The notes below the pieces were generated by a model. It saw only the letters and a list, made by a program, of their open reading frames with translations, was not told the DNA's origin and did not search any database. DNA of 64,000 nucleotides from assembly GCF_000478275.1 (NCBI RefSeq), contig NZ_ASJB01000051.1:144294-208293 (forward strand), given 5' to 3'. Position numbers and translations under genes: made by a program. This DNA is from Amycolatopsis orientalis DSM 40040 = KCTC 9412. GTDB taxonomy: Bacteria > Actinomycetota > Actinomycetes > Mycobacteriales > Pseudonocardiaceae. Positions 20,179-28,262 of the stretch are shown piece by piece. How positions within the stretch are numbered: the first letter of the stretch is position 1; each line of letters opens with the position of its first letter.

Positions 20179-20756
20179 TCAGGTCGGCGTATCCAGCCGG
20201 ACCTCGTGCACACAGCCGCTCAACGGCTGAAAGAAAGCGTCGTCGCCGGTGAGCCTGGCCCGGACCGCCCCGGCCACGACGTCGGGGATCCACAACAGCG
20301 GCTCATCCTTGCCGAAGCGGTGTTCGATGCGAAAAGCCGTCCACTTGGGCAGGTGCAGCCCGCGTGCCGGACGCTGTCGATGTCGCGCTTGTTCAGGTCG
20401 GCTTGCCGCGCCTCGGCGACGAGGGTGTCGACGCCGACGCCGTGCAGCTCGACGACCAGCCGCTGCAGGCACATCGCGCGACTGCGCTCCTGCCTCTTCG
20501 GCCGCACTGGAGTGCCGACGGTCACCACGTGCAGTTCATCGAAGTCGGCGATGCGCTTGGCGACCTCGAGCTTCTCCTGGTGATCCATCGGATACCAATG
20601 CAGCTTGCTACTACGACGGCTACCGCGAACATCCAGCATCACTTCGCGCAGCTCGGCGTGTCGGGCGACCGGCAGGACCGCAGCCGCGAGCACGTAGAAG
20701 CCTCCGAAGATGTCCTCGTGGAACGACTCGTCGGCGAAGGCCTGCGGCGGGGACAT
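20179..20756 (-). pseudogene. DUF3800-like gene with a frameshift
   Basis: The frame from ATG 20756 reads FADESFHEDIFGGFYVLAAA, then KLHWYPMDHQEKLEVAKRI and RQADLNKRDIDSV, the layout of DUF3800-type proteins (predicted RNase-H-like fold with an early Asp-Glu). After about 20366 that frame turns to nonsense. Another frame resumes with LPKWTAFRIEHRFGKDEPLL and IPDVVAGAVRARL, the expected C-terminal half, and stops at 20179. Adding one base near CGTGCCGG (20364-20370) would join them. It is either a real disruption or a base-call error. Its function would be unknown in any case. Confidence 0.7.
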
Positions 20757-20845
20757 CCACTGAGCGTATGCGGCTGCCCTGACAACACTTTTCAGCGACG
20801 CGGGGCTGCCGTTCTTCCACTGGTGGAGATACCTGCGAACGGCCG

Positions 20846-21877
20846 CTATGTCGTCGGCACCACAGGCGCCCGCGTGAGGACGACGGCGAAACCGAACGCC
20901 AGCCCCATCACGGTCAGCTCCAGCGTCGCCCACGCGGCCAGCGCCGTCCGGTTGTGCCGGATGATCCGCGGCATCAGCTTCCAGCGAGTGTAGGCGCCGA
21001 GTCCCGCGATCACGCCGGTGCACAACAGTTTGAGCAGCACCAGTTGTCCGTACGGCGTGGTGAACAGGCCTTCCCAGAACCCGATCGACGGGTTGAGCGT
21101 GATCTCGATCAGCCCGTTGAACAGGCCGGTCGCCGCGCCGAGGAGCAGGCAGAGCGTCGCCAGTTTGGAGAACCGCGGCAGCGCGTGTGCCAGCAGTGTC
21201 CGGTTGCCGACGAGCAGCACCGCCATCGCGCCGAGCCCGCCGGTCCAGGCGACGGCGCTCATCACGTGCAGCTCCATCGAGATCATCGTGTAGTCGTGGT
21301 AGTTCCAGTTCGACGCGTGCCCGGTGACCGGCAGCGGAAGCAGCGCGAACAAGCCGAGCCCGACGCGGACCTCGGCGGGCACCTTCTCGCCGTGCTTCAG
21401 CGCGAGGATGCCGAGTCCGGCGTGCAGCAGGGCCAGCACCGCGACGATCAGCAGCGCCTTCCCCGCGCCGACGTCGGCGATGTAGCCGCCGACGTCCGAC
21501 ATCGACAGCGTGCTGGAGCCCGGCCGGTATTCGGCGGTCTGGAGGATCAGCGCGACGAGCGCGGTGGTCGCCCAGACCAGCGCGGCCGCGACGCTCGCGG
21601 GCCGCGCGAGCCGCATGATCGGCTCGGAGAGCTTCGGCCGGTCGTAGCCGACCAGCACCGAAAGCAGCGCCAGCCCGATGGTGGCGACCGCCGAGATGTC
21701 CAGCAATACCCGCACGATCGGGATGGCGACCGAGACCACCTCGCTGACCTGCGCGACCCCGGGCACCGGGGCGGTGGCCGTCAGCGCGACGCCGATCAGG
21801 GCGCCGACGATCCCCGCCGTCACCACGCAGAACAGGACGGCGACGCGAGCGCGCGAGGTGGTCTCGGCCTGGGTCAT
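20846..21877 (-). CDS. copD: CopD-family copper resistance membrane protein
   Basis: This 343-residue protein has eight or more hydrophobic segments. The CopD/PcoD core pattern is visible as TGHASNWNYHDY and MELHVMSAVAWTGGLGAM in the second half, with His residues in or near membrane segments. CopD proteins move copper across the membrane together with periplasmic or extracytoplasmic CopC. The start overlaps the end of the CopC gene (ATGA). It is the last gene of the operon 23822-20846 (membrane protein, YcnI, CopC, CopD). Confidence 0.9.
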   Translation of the reverse strand: MTQAETTSRARVAVLFCVVTAGIVGALIGVALTATAPVPGVAQVSEVVSVAIPIVRVLLDISAVATIGLALLSVLVGYDRPKLSEPIMRLARPASVAAALVWATTALVALILQTAEYRPGSSTLSMSDVGGYIADVGAGKALLIVAVLALLHAGLGILALKHGEKVPAEVRVGLGLFALLPLPVTGHASNWNYHDYTMISMELHVMSAVAWTGGLGAMAVLLVGNRTLLAHALPRFSKLATLCLLLGAATGLFNGLIEITLNPSIGFWEGLFTTPYGQLVLLKLLCTGVIAGLGAYTRWKLMPRIIRHNRTALAAWATLELTVMGLAFGFAVVLTRAPVVPTT

Positions 21878-22437
21878 GACCCGCTCTTCTCCTTGTCACC
21901 GGCGCCGGTGCGCAGGGCGACGGTCAGTCCGATGGCGAGGAGCACGACGGCACCCGCGATCCACACCCAGATCGGCACCCCGGACGAGCCTTCGCCGCCG
22001 GTCGCCGGGGTTTTCGCGGCTTCCCCGCCGCCGCTCTTGGCCGCGTCCACGGTCGCCGGTGTCCCGGTACCCGCGGTGGTGACGGTGAACGGCACCTCGC
22101 CGGTCACGGCGTGCCCGTCCGCGGAGAGGATCCGGTAGCCGATCTTGTACTCGCCCGCCGGCCCGAGCGGCCGCAGCGGGACGGTCACGACGCTGTCGCG
22201 GACCTCGACCTGGCCTTCGGCCCACTGGCCGCCGCCCGGTCCGATGACCGCGATCTGGTTGACGTTCGCGTTCTGGACGTACTGGTCGAACGTGAGCGTG
22301 ACCTTCGCCGGCCCGGTGGCGATCGAAGCGCCCTTCGCCGGGTCGGACGAGATCAGCACGTTGTGCGCCAGCGCCGGGGTGGCGGTGGCGAGCCACGCCA
22401 CCCCGGTGATCGCCAGCGCGATGAGCGCCTTACGCAT
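21874..22437 (-). CDS. copC: CopC-domain extracytoplasmic copper-binding protein
   Basis: This 187-residue protein has a signal peptide ending TPALA, so the mature chain starts with His (HNVLISSDPAKGAS), the N-terminal copper ligand of CopC/YobA proteins. The beta-sandwich domain continues to about residue 120. A Gly/Ser-rich linker and a C-terminal membrane anchor (IWVWIAGAVVLLAIGLTVAL) with a basic tail follow. The protein is thus tethered outside the membrane, where it can hand copper to CopD. It abuts the YcnI gene and overlaps CopD by four bases. Confidence 0.9.
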   Translation of the reverse strand: MRKALIALAITGVAWLATATPALAHNVLISSDPAKGASIATGPAKVTLTFDQYVQNANVNQIAVIGPGGGQWAEGQVEVRDSVVTVPLRPLGPAGEYKIGYRILSADGHAVTGEVPFTVTTAGTGTPATVDAAKSGGGEAAKTPATGGEGSSGVPIWVWIAGAVVLLAIGLTVALRTGAGDKEKSGS

Positions 22438-23202
22438 TTACTCGGTTCCCTCGGTGTTCTTGGCGGTGGCGGTGGCGCGGCGGGCGCGCAGGGTGGCCCC
22501 GGCGCCGACGCCGAGTCCGAGCGCGCCGACGGCCAGACCGGCGCCGCCGAGCCAGCGGGCGGTGTTGTCGGACGACGACGAAGCGTGCGACTCCTCGGCG
22601 GCCTTCGCGTTGGAGCCGTGTCCGCCGCCGTGCCCGTCACCGCTCTTCTCGGCGAGCTTCACGCTCGGCGCGGGGTGCTCCGGCTCCTCGCCCGAAGCCG
22701 GGGTCGGCTGGTCCCAGTTGACGACCTTGCCGTTCTCGTAGGTCTGGGTGGCCGGGAACTCCAGCGCGTCGATGGTGGTGGGGAACTGGCCCGCGCTGAT
22801 CTGGAACTCCTGGAACTCGCTCGAACCGGCGGCGATCTTGGTGCCGGGCTCGGCGGTCCAGGACACCTTGGTCACGGCCTCGGTGATCTGTGTGCCGGAC
22901 GCGGTGGTCACCGGGGCGGGCAGCTTCGACTTGACGACTTCGGCCTTCCAGCCGGGGATCGGCTTGGTACGCACCGAGCTGAGCGCGTACTCGGGCTTGA
23001 TGGTGACCTCGACCTTGACCGTGCCGGCGTCCTTCTCCTCGTTGGGGACGCGGAAGAAGATCGACCCGTAGCCGCCCTTCTCGGGCTGGGGGCCGTAGAC
23101 GTTGGCGGTGACGTGGGCCGAGGCGATCCCGGCCGAAAGCAGACCGGTGATACCGACGGTGGCGGCCAGGAAACCGGCGCGCTTGAAGACGTGCTTGGAC
23201 AC
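22438..23202 (-). CDS. ycnI: YcnI/DUF1775 copper-binding protein
   Basis: This 254-residue protein has a signal peptide followed by a mature start at AHVTANVYGP; YcnI proteins bind Cu(II) through this N-terminal His. The DUF1775 domain runs to about residue 170 (PEKGGYGSIFFRVPNEEKDA, then PGWKAEVVK). A His/Gly linker (GDGHGGGHGSN), a C-terminal membrane segment and a basic tail follow. The gene sits directly upstream of CopC with no gap. The role is extracytoplasmic copper handling. The added His-rich linker is consistent with extra metal binding (inference). Confidence 0.9.
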   Translation of the reverse strand: MSKHVFKRAGFLAATVGITGLLSAGIASAHVTANVYGPQPEKGGYGSIFFRVPNEEKDAGTVKVEVTIKPEYALSSVRTKPIPGWKAEVVKSKLPAPVTTASGTQITEAVTKVSWTAEPGTKIAAGSSEFQEFQISAGQFPTTIDALEFPATQTYENGKVVNWDQPTPASGEEPEHPAPSVKLAEKSGDGHGGGHGSNAKAAEESHASSSSDNTARWLGGAGLAVGALGLGVGAGATLRARRATATAKNTEGTE

Positions 23203-23270
23203 GAATACTCCTGAACAGGATCGAACGGCGGGTTCGGGGACCTCGCCGGATTACGGGGGATGAGCCGGAT

Positions 23271-23822
23271 TCAGGAGAAGAGCGGTGGACCGCGCCTGCC
23301 GTGGACCCGGCGAAGGTCCACGCGGACGAGGTGACCGGGGCCGGCCGGACGGCCGAGTACCGGGGCCGTCGGACGGGCGGGAACGGGAAGCGCGCCGAGG
23401 ATGAACGGGACCAGCGCGCGCAGGCAGGCGAGGACGCCGAGCAGCAGTCCGTCGGCCTTGGCAAGCAGCAGCGCGGTGACCAGCGTCGCCACGACGTGGG
23501 CCACGGTCATCGCGAGCCCGCCCGAGGCGGGTGCGGGAGCGTTGTGGGCGAGTTCGTGGCTGCTCAGGGAGCTGAGCACGAGATGCATCACGACCTGGCC
23601 GGCGCCGAGGTCGATGATCGTGGCCACCGGTCCCCGCGCCTTGGCGGCGAGCGCGGCGGCGTTCCAGCCGATGAGCACGGTGAGCAACAGCGTCATCGCC
23701 GTATCGGGTACTTCACCGTCCCCGAGGACGTGCGCGGTCACGGCCAGTGCCGCGGAACTCACCCCGAGCAAGCCACCACGCACAGCGCGTAACGCGCCTC
23801 GGCGATGACTTCCCTTGCTCAC
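23271..23822 (-). CDS. Integral membrane protein, first gene of the copper operon
   Basis: This 183-residue protein has four or five hydrophobic segments and a basic C-terminal tail. His residues occur near membrane boundaries (VVMHLVLSSLSSHELAHNAP). I do not recognise a named family beyond small actinobacterial membrane proteins found with YcnI/CopC genes. It starts the minus-strand run that continues with ycnI after 68 bp. The position suggests a part in copper uptake or sensing, by association only. Confidence 0.75.
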   Translation of the reverse strand: MSKGSHRRGALRAVRGGLLGVSSAALAVTAHVLGDGEVPDTAMTLLLTVLIGWNAAALAAKARGPVATIIDLGAGQVVMHLVLSSLSSHELAHNAPAPASGGLAMTVAHVVATLVTALLLAKADGLLLGVLACLRALVPFILGALPVPARPTAPVLGRPAGPGHLVRVDLRRVHGRRGPPLFS

Positions 23823-24065
23823 GGGGTGAAGCGTATGCGACGTGCGGCGGAGCGGTCGACGTCCTCCCGGCTGGTGAGCGGTGGGAAAGTGGCCGCCGGA
23901 TCGACGCGTGCGGTTGCCGCTTTACGCCGAATGGGGAACTGTTGGCTGCAAAGAAGCGGTAAACCGGGGTTTGACCGCGCGGGTTTTGGGTAGTCAGGCT
24001 CCCGATACAGCTACTCCGAATGGGTGAGCACTCTCACTCAGAGGCGGCGGGAGAACCAGCACGCG

Positions 24066-24713
24066 ATGAACCTCTTCGAGTACATCTCGGATCGGTGGGA
24101 CAGACTCGCCCTCCAAGGGCTTCTCCACGTCAGCGCGGTCGTGCAGTGCACGATCATCGCCGCCGTCCTGGGCGTGGTGATCGGGGTCGCCGTCTACCGC
24201 AGCCCGATCGGGTCGGCCGTGGCCACGGCGCTGGCGAGCACGATCCTCACCGTCCCCTCCTTCGCCCTCTTGGGCCTGCTCATCCCGGTCTTCGGCCTGG
24301 GGGTGAACACCACCGTCATCGCACTCGTGCTCTACGCGCTGCTGCCGATCGTGCGGAACACGATCGTCGGGCTGGGCGGCGTCGATCCGGCGGTCAGTGA
24401 CGCGGCGCGCGGCATCGGCATGAGCCGGTTCGGCGTGCTGACCAGGGTGGAGCTGCGGCTCGCCTGGCCGGCCATTCTCACCGGTATGCGGGTCGCGACG
24501 CAGATGCTGATGGGCATCGCGGTCATCGCGGCCTACGCGAAGGGCCCAGGCCTCGGTTCGGAGGTCTTCTCCGGCCTCACCAACGCGGGGAGCACGAACT
24601 CCCTCAACCAGGCGCTGACCGGGACGCTCGGTGTGGTCGTCCTCGCGCTGGTCCTCGACGCCGTTTACGTCCTGATCAACCGTTTGACCGTCTCAAGGGG
24701 TGTCCGTGGCTGA
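24066..24713 (+). CDS. Osmolyte ABC transporter permease (OpuCB/ProW-like)
   Basis: This is a 215-residue BPD-type inner-membrane permease. It has five hydrophobic segments and the EAA-like loop SDAARGIGMSRFGVLTRVEL, typical of glycine betaine/choline/carnitine permeases. I use ATG 24066 (MNLFEYISDRW); the frame extends up to GTG 24024 without a ribosome binding site. It begins a four-gene unit of permease, ATPase, second permease and lipoprotein. It is divergent from the copper operon across a 243-bp gap in which I see no clear operator. Confidence 0.88.
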   Translation: MNLFEYISDRWDRLALQGLLHVSAVVQCTIIAAVLGVVIGVAVYRSPIGSAVATALASTILTVPSFALLGLLIPVFGLGVNTTVIALVLYALLPIVRNTIVGLGGVDPAVSDAARGIGMSRFGVLTRVELRLAWPAILTGMRVATQMLMGIAVIAAYAKGPGLGSEVFSGLTNAGSTNSLNQALTGTLGVVVLALVLDAVYVLINRLTVSRGVRG

Positions 24714-25884
24714 GCACGCTGAAACCGTATCCGGCGTCGAAATCGAGCTGGAGAACGTCACGAAGCGTTACCCCGGCACCCGTGAGCCCGCGGTCGACGA
24801 CTTCTCGATGGTGGTGCCCGCGGGCAAGATCGTGGTCTTCGTCGGCCCGTCCGGCTGCGGCAAGACCACGACGATGCGGATGATCAACCGGCTGATCGAG
24901 CCGACGTCCGGCCGGATCACCATCGGCGGCGACGACGCGTTGAAGCTCGACGTCGACACCTTGCGCCGTCGCATCGGCTACGCGATCCAGCAGGCCGGGC
25001 TGTTCCCGCATTTCACCGTCGCGCAGAACATCGCGGTGGTGCCCGGACTGCTCGGCTGGAACAAGAAGAAGGTCAACGACCGGGTCGAGGAGATGATGGA
25101 CCTGGTCGGTCTCGATCCGGCCGACTTCCGCGACCGCTTCCCACGTCAGCTCTCCGGTGGGCAGCAGCAGCGCGTCGGCGTCGCGCGGGCGCTCGCGGCC
25201 GACCCGCCGGTCCTGCTGATGGACGAACCGTTCGGCGCGGTCGACCCGATCACCCGCGGCAACCTGCAGGACGAACTGCTGCGCCTGCAGACCGAACTGA
25301 AGAAGACGATCGTCTTCGTCACCCACGACTTCGACGAGGCCGTGAAGCTCGGCGACAAGATCGCGGTGCTCGGCGACCAGTCGAAGATCCTCCAGTACGA
25401 CACCCCGGACGCGATCCTCGCGAACCCGGCCGACGACACGGTCGCCGGTTTCGTCGGCGCCGGTGCCTCGCTGAAGCAGCTGACGCTGCTGCGGGTCCGC
25501 GACGTCGAGCTGAAGCAGGACGCGCTGACGGCGACCGTGAGCGAATCGCCGTCGGCCGTACGGGAGAAGCTGACTCAGCAGCGCAAGCATTTCGTACTGG
25601 TGCTCGACCAGCGCCGCCGTCCGATGCGGTGGGTCCACGTGCGCGACCTGACCAAGGCGACGTCGCTGTCCACCGCGGGCAAACCGCTGCGCGACTACGT
25701 CAGTCTCCAGTCGACGCTGCAGGACGCGCTCGAGGCGATGCTCGCCGAGGGCGGCAGCGTCCCGGTGACCGGCGCGCGCGGCGAGTACGCCGGGACGATC
25801 GAGCTCGACACCGTCATCTCGACGATCCAGCAACTGCGCGAGGAGCACGCGGACGACAACCCGGCGGAAGGGGTGACCGCATGA
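24706..25884 (+). CDS. Osmolyte ABC transporter ATP-binding protein with CBS domains (OpuCA/ProV-like)
   Basis: This is a 392-residue ATPase. Walker A is GPSGCGKTT, the signature is LSGGQQQRVGVARALA, Walker B is VLLMDEPFGAVD and the H-loop is FVTHDFDEA. The C-terminal 130 residues have the two-part CBS-domain pattern that gates osmoregulated transporters by ionic strength or nucleotide. GTG 24706 is chosen because AAGGGG ends six bases upstream; GTG 24700 is also in frame. It overlaps the first permease and is overlapped by the second (ATGA). It energises import of betaine-type solutes. Confidence 0.92.
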   Translation: MAEHAETVSGVEIELENVTKRYPGTREPAVDDFSMVVPAGKIVVFVGPSGCGKTTTMRMINRLIEPTSGRITIGGDDALKLDVDTLRRRIGYAIQQAGLFPHFTVAQNIAVVPGLLGWNKKKVNDRVEEMMDLVGLDPADFRDRFPRQLSGGQQQRVGVARALAADPPVLLMDEPFGAVDPITRGNLQDELLRLQTELKKTIVFVTHDFDEAVKLGDKIAVLGDQSKILQYDTPDAILANPADDTVAGFVGAGASLKQLTLLRVRDVELKQDALTATVSESPSAVREKLTQQRKHFVLVLDQRRRPMRWVHVRDLTKATSLSTAGKPLRDYVSLQSTLQDALEAMLAEGGSVPVTGARGEYAGTIELDTVISTIQQLREEHADDNPAEGVTA

Positions 25885-26657
25885 CGGCCGTCGATACCGG
25901 GTTCTCCACCGAATCCTCGTCGAGAGGCGCCGAACGGGTCCGGCTGTTCGCCCAGCCCGCGGCGGTGCTGCTGATCGTCGCCGGGGTGCTGATCTGGGTC
26001 TTCGCCAGTGATCTGACGGCGACGGAGAAGGAGACGCTCAACGCCGCCGGGCTGCTCGCGGCGCTGCGCGACCATCTCGCGATGACCATCGTGGTCACCG
26101 CGATCGTGGTCGCCGTCGCGGTACCGCTCGGGGTGCTCGTGACGCGGCCTTGGGCGAGGTGGGCGGCGCCGGTGTTCCTGGCGGTCGCGAACATCGGCCA
26201 GGCCGCGCCCGCGCTCGGCGTCTTGGTGCTGTGGTTCATCGTCACCGGTGCGACCGGCGGACTGTGGGTCGCGGCGCTGCCGCTGGCGTTCTACTCGCTG
26301 CTTCCGGTGCTGCGGAACACGATGGTCGGCCTGCAGCAGATCGACCCCGCGTTGATCGACGCCGGCCGCGGTATCGGCATGTCGGCCACCGGGGTGCTGT
26401 GGCGGGTCGAGTTCCCGCTGGCCATCCCGCTGATCCTGGCGGGCCTGCGGACCTCGCTGGTGCTGGCCGTCGGCACGGCGACGTTCGGCATGTTCGTCAA
26501 CGCCGGCGGCTTCGGCCTGCTCATCGACACCGGCTACAAGCTCAACCTGACGAAGGTGCTGATCACCGGCTCGGTGCTCGCCGTCGCGCTGGCACTGCTG
26601 GTGGACTGGCTGGGCGCGGTCGCGGAACAGTTCTTCGGACCGAAGGGACTCCGCTGA
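25881..26657 (+). CDS. Second osmolyte ABC transporter permease
   Basis: This 258-residue permease has six hydrophobic segments and the EAA-type loop LIDAGRGIGMSATGVLWRVE. It is homologous to the first permease of the operon but longer at the N-terminus, with a TM before the core. The start ATG overlaps the ATPase stop by four bases and the lipoprotein gene follows after one base, so it is tightly coupled. Heterodimeric permeases with one ATPase and one lipoprotein are the OpuC/OsmU arrangement. Confidence 0.9.
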   Translation: MTAVDTGFSTESSSRGAERVRLFAQPAAVLLIVAGVLIWVFASDLTATEKETLNAAGLLAALRDHLAMTIVVTAIVVAVAVPLGVLVTRPWARWAAPVFLAVANIGQAAPALGVLVLWFIVTGATGGLWVAALPLAFYSLLPVLRNTMVGLQQIDPALIDAGRGIGMSATGVLWRVEFPLAIPLILAGLRTSLVLAVGTATFGMFVNAGGFGLLIDTGYKLNLTKVLITGSVLAVALALLVDWLGAVAEQFFGPKGLR

Positions 26658-26658
26658 C

Positions 26659-27618
26659 ATGCGACTGAAAGCGATTCTCGGTGCGGTCCTGTTGTGCGGC
26701 ACGCTTTCCGCGTGCGGGCTCGAGGTCAACACCGCGCTGCCCTACAAGATCGAACCCGGCTCGATCCAGCCCATCCCGTCGCTCAAGGGCGTCGAGGTGA
26801 CGGTGGGCTCCAAGGACTTCACCGAGAACATCATTCTGGGCTATATGGCCGAAATGGCGCTTTCCGCGGCGGGCGCGGACGTCATCGACCTGACCGACAT
26901 CAAGGGCTCGAACTCGTCGCGCCAGGCGTTGCTCACCGGCCAGACCGACGTCGCCTGGGAGTACACCGGCACTGGCTGGATCAACTACCAGGGCAACGAA
27001 CTCCCCGTCCCCGGCGGCGAAAAGGCGCAGTACGAAGCCACGAAGGCGGCCGACGAGGCGAAGTTCGGTATCACCTGGCTGAACTACTCGCCGCTGAACG
27101 ACCAGTACGGCTTCGCGGTCACCGAGGCCTACGGGGCGGCGAACAACCTGAAGACGACGTCGGATCTGGCGGCGTTCCTGAAGGGGAAGCCCGACCAGAA
27201 CGTGTTCTGCCTGGAGACCGAGTTCACCAGCCGTCAGGACGGTTTCCCCGCCGCCGTGCGGGCGTACGGGTTCCAGAACCCGGTGATCAAGAACTTCGGC
27301 ATCGGCACGATCTACTCGGCCGTGGCGAGCGGGACCTGCCCGATCGGCGAGATCTTCACGACCGACGGCCGTATCGCCGGGCTCAACCTGCGCGTCCTCG
27401 AAGACGACAAGAAGGCGTTCCCGCAGTACAACGCCGTGGCGACGCTGCGGACGGAGTTCCTGAACCAGCACCCGGAGCTGCGCGGCCCGCTCGAAGCCGT
27501 CAGCGCGGCCATCGACAACGAGCAGATGATCGAACTGTGCAAACAGGTCGACGTCGACGGCCGTGACCAGGGCGAGGTCGCCTACGAATGGATGAAGAAA
27601 AAGGGCTTCATCTCCTAG
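26659..27618 (+). CDS. Osmolyte ABC transporter substrate-binding lipoprotein (OpuCC/OsmF-like)
   Basis: This 319-residue lipoprotein has a signal peptide with the lipobox LSAC (Cys at about residue 20), then the OpuAC-type binding domain, with VGSKDFTENIILGYMAEMAL near its start and TDVAWEYTGTGWINY in the first lobe. These proteins bind quaternary amines such as glycine betaine or choline outside the membrane and deliver them to the paired permeases. It is the last gene of the four-gene unit and is followed by a multi-copy palindromic terminator. Confidence 0.92.
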   Translation: MRLKAILGAVLLCGTLSACGLEVNTALPYKIEPGSIQPIPSLKGVEVTVGSKDFTENIILGYMAEMALSAAGADVIDLTDIKGSNSSRQALLTGQTDVAWEYTGTGWINYQGNELPVPGGEKAQYEATKAADEAKFGITWLNYSPLNDQYGFAVTEAYGAANNLKTTSDLAAFLKGKPDQNVFCLETEFTSRQDGFPAAVRAYGFQNPVIKNFGIGTIYSAVASGTCPIGEIFTTDGRIAGLNLRVLEDDKKAFPQYNAVATLRTEFLNQHPELRGPLEAVSAAIDNEQMIELCKQVDVDGRDQGEVAYEWMKKKGFIS

Positions 27619-27622
27619 GCGG

Positions 27623-27705
27623 GAGCTGAAGGGGACTTTCCCCGCATCCCACGCGGTGAAGGGAGCTTTCCTCGCATCTCATGCGGGGAAAGCTCCCTTC
27701 AGCTC
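27623..27705. terminator. Compound palindrome between convergent genes
   Basis: A 25-bp unit occurs three times: at 27623-27647, again in direct orientation around 27653-27677, and inverted at 27681-27705. The outer arms match at 23 of 25 positions. It fills the convergent gap after the ABC operon and would form a large hairpin from either strand. Confidence 0.65.
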
Positions 27706-27707
27706 GC

Positions 27708-28172
27708 TCAGACCCCCAACCGGTGCAGCAGCTTCCCCTCCAGCTGGTCCAGCTCCCCGGCCACGGCCCGGTGCGCCGCCTTGCGCCGTGCGGCGGGCAT
27801 CCGCTCCGAAGCACGAACGGTCGCCGAAAGCTGCTCCAGTGTCCCCTGAGTGTCCTTCGCGAAGGCCACGTCGGCGTCTGTCGCCTTCGCGGACTTCTTC
27901 AGCTCCGCGAGTCCCTGCGTCAACCCCGCGATCCGCGCGTGCAGTGCGGCACCGCGTCCGCTGTACTCGCCGAGCTGGTCGACGGCGACTCCGAGCTTCT
28001 TCGCCTGGTAACGGTCGTATAGCTCTCGTGCGGCACCCGCCGCACGAACGGCGTACGGCGCGATCACCGGCAGTACGGCCGGTCCGAGCACTTTGGCCAC
28101 CGCGACGGCGTTTTTCGCCTTCTTCGGGGTGAACCTGCCTTCGCCCTCGACGGCTTTGGCCTTGCGCGCCAT
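27708..28172 (-). CDS. Small basic helical protein (DUF6474-like)
   Basis: This 154-residue protein starts MARKAKAVEGEGRFTPKKAK, followed by a hydrophobic Ala/Val/Pro helix (about residues 22-45) and then charged helices likely to form a coiled-coil bundle. I believe this is the actinobacterial family labelled DUF6474, from memory only. ATG 28172 follows GGGAGGTGCC. It is a single gene, convergent with the ABC operon and divergent from a RecB-like nuclease gene. Function unknown; the hydrophobic helix may give membrane association. Confidence 0.75.
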   Translation of the reverse strand: MARKAKAVEGEGRFTPKKAKNAVAVAKVLGPAVLPVIAPYAVRAAGAARELYDRYQAKKLGVAVDQLGEYSGRGAALHARIAGLTQGLAELKKSAKATDADVAFAKDTQGTLEQLSATVRASERMPAARRKAAHRAVAGELDQLEGKLLHRLGV

Positions 28173-28250
28173 GGCACCTCCCACGCTGTGTCACAGACGA
28201 ACTTACTGGTCCCCGAAGTGGCGGGCATGTCGGCTTGCCGGTCGCCTTCT

Positions 28251-28256
28251 AGAGTG
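28251..28256 (+). promoter_or_regulatory. Putative -10 box (TAGAGT) of a leaderless gene
   Basis: TAGAGT ends six bases before the GTG at 28263, and no Shine-Dalgarno sequence intervenes. Confidence 0.4.
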
Positions 28257-28262
28257 TTGTCT

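Noticed and set aside
20757..21899. Upstream extension of the DUF3800-like frame through the CopD region
   Set aside because: It is antisense-shifted sequence of the copD gene with an Arg-rich composition; homology begins only at ATG 20756.
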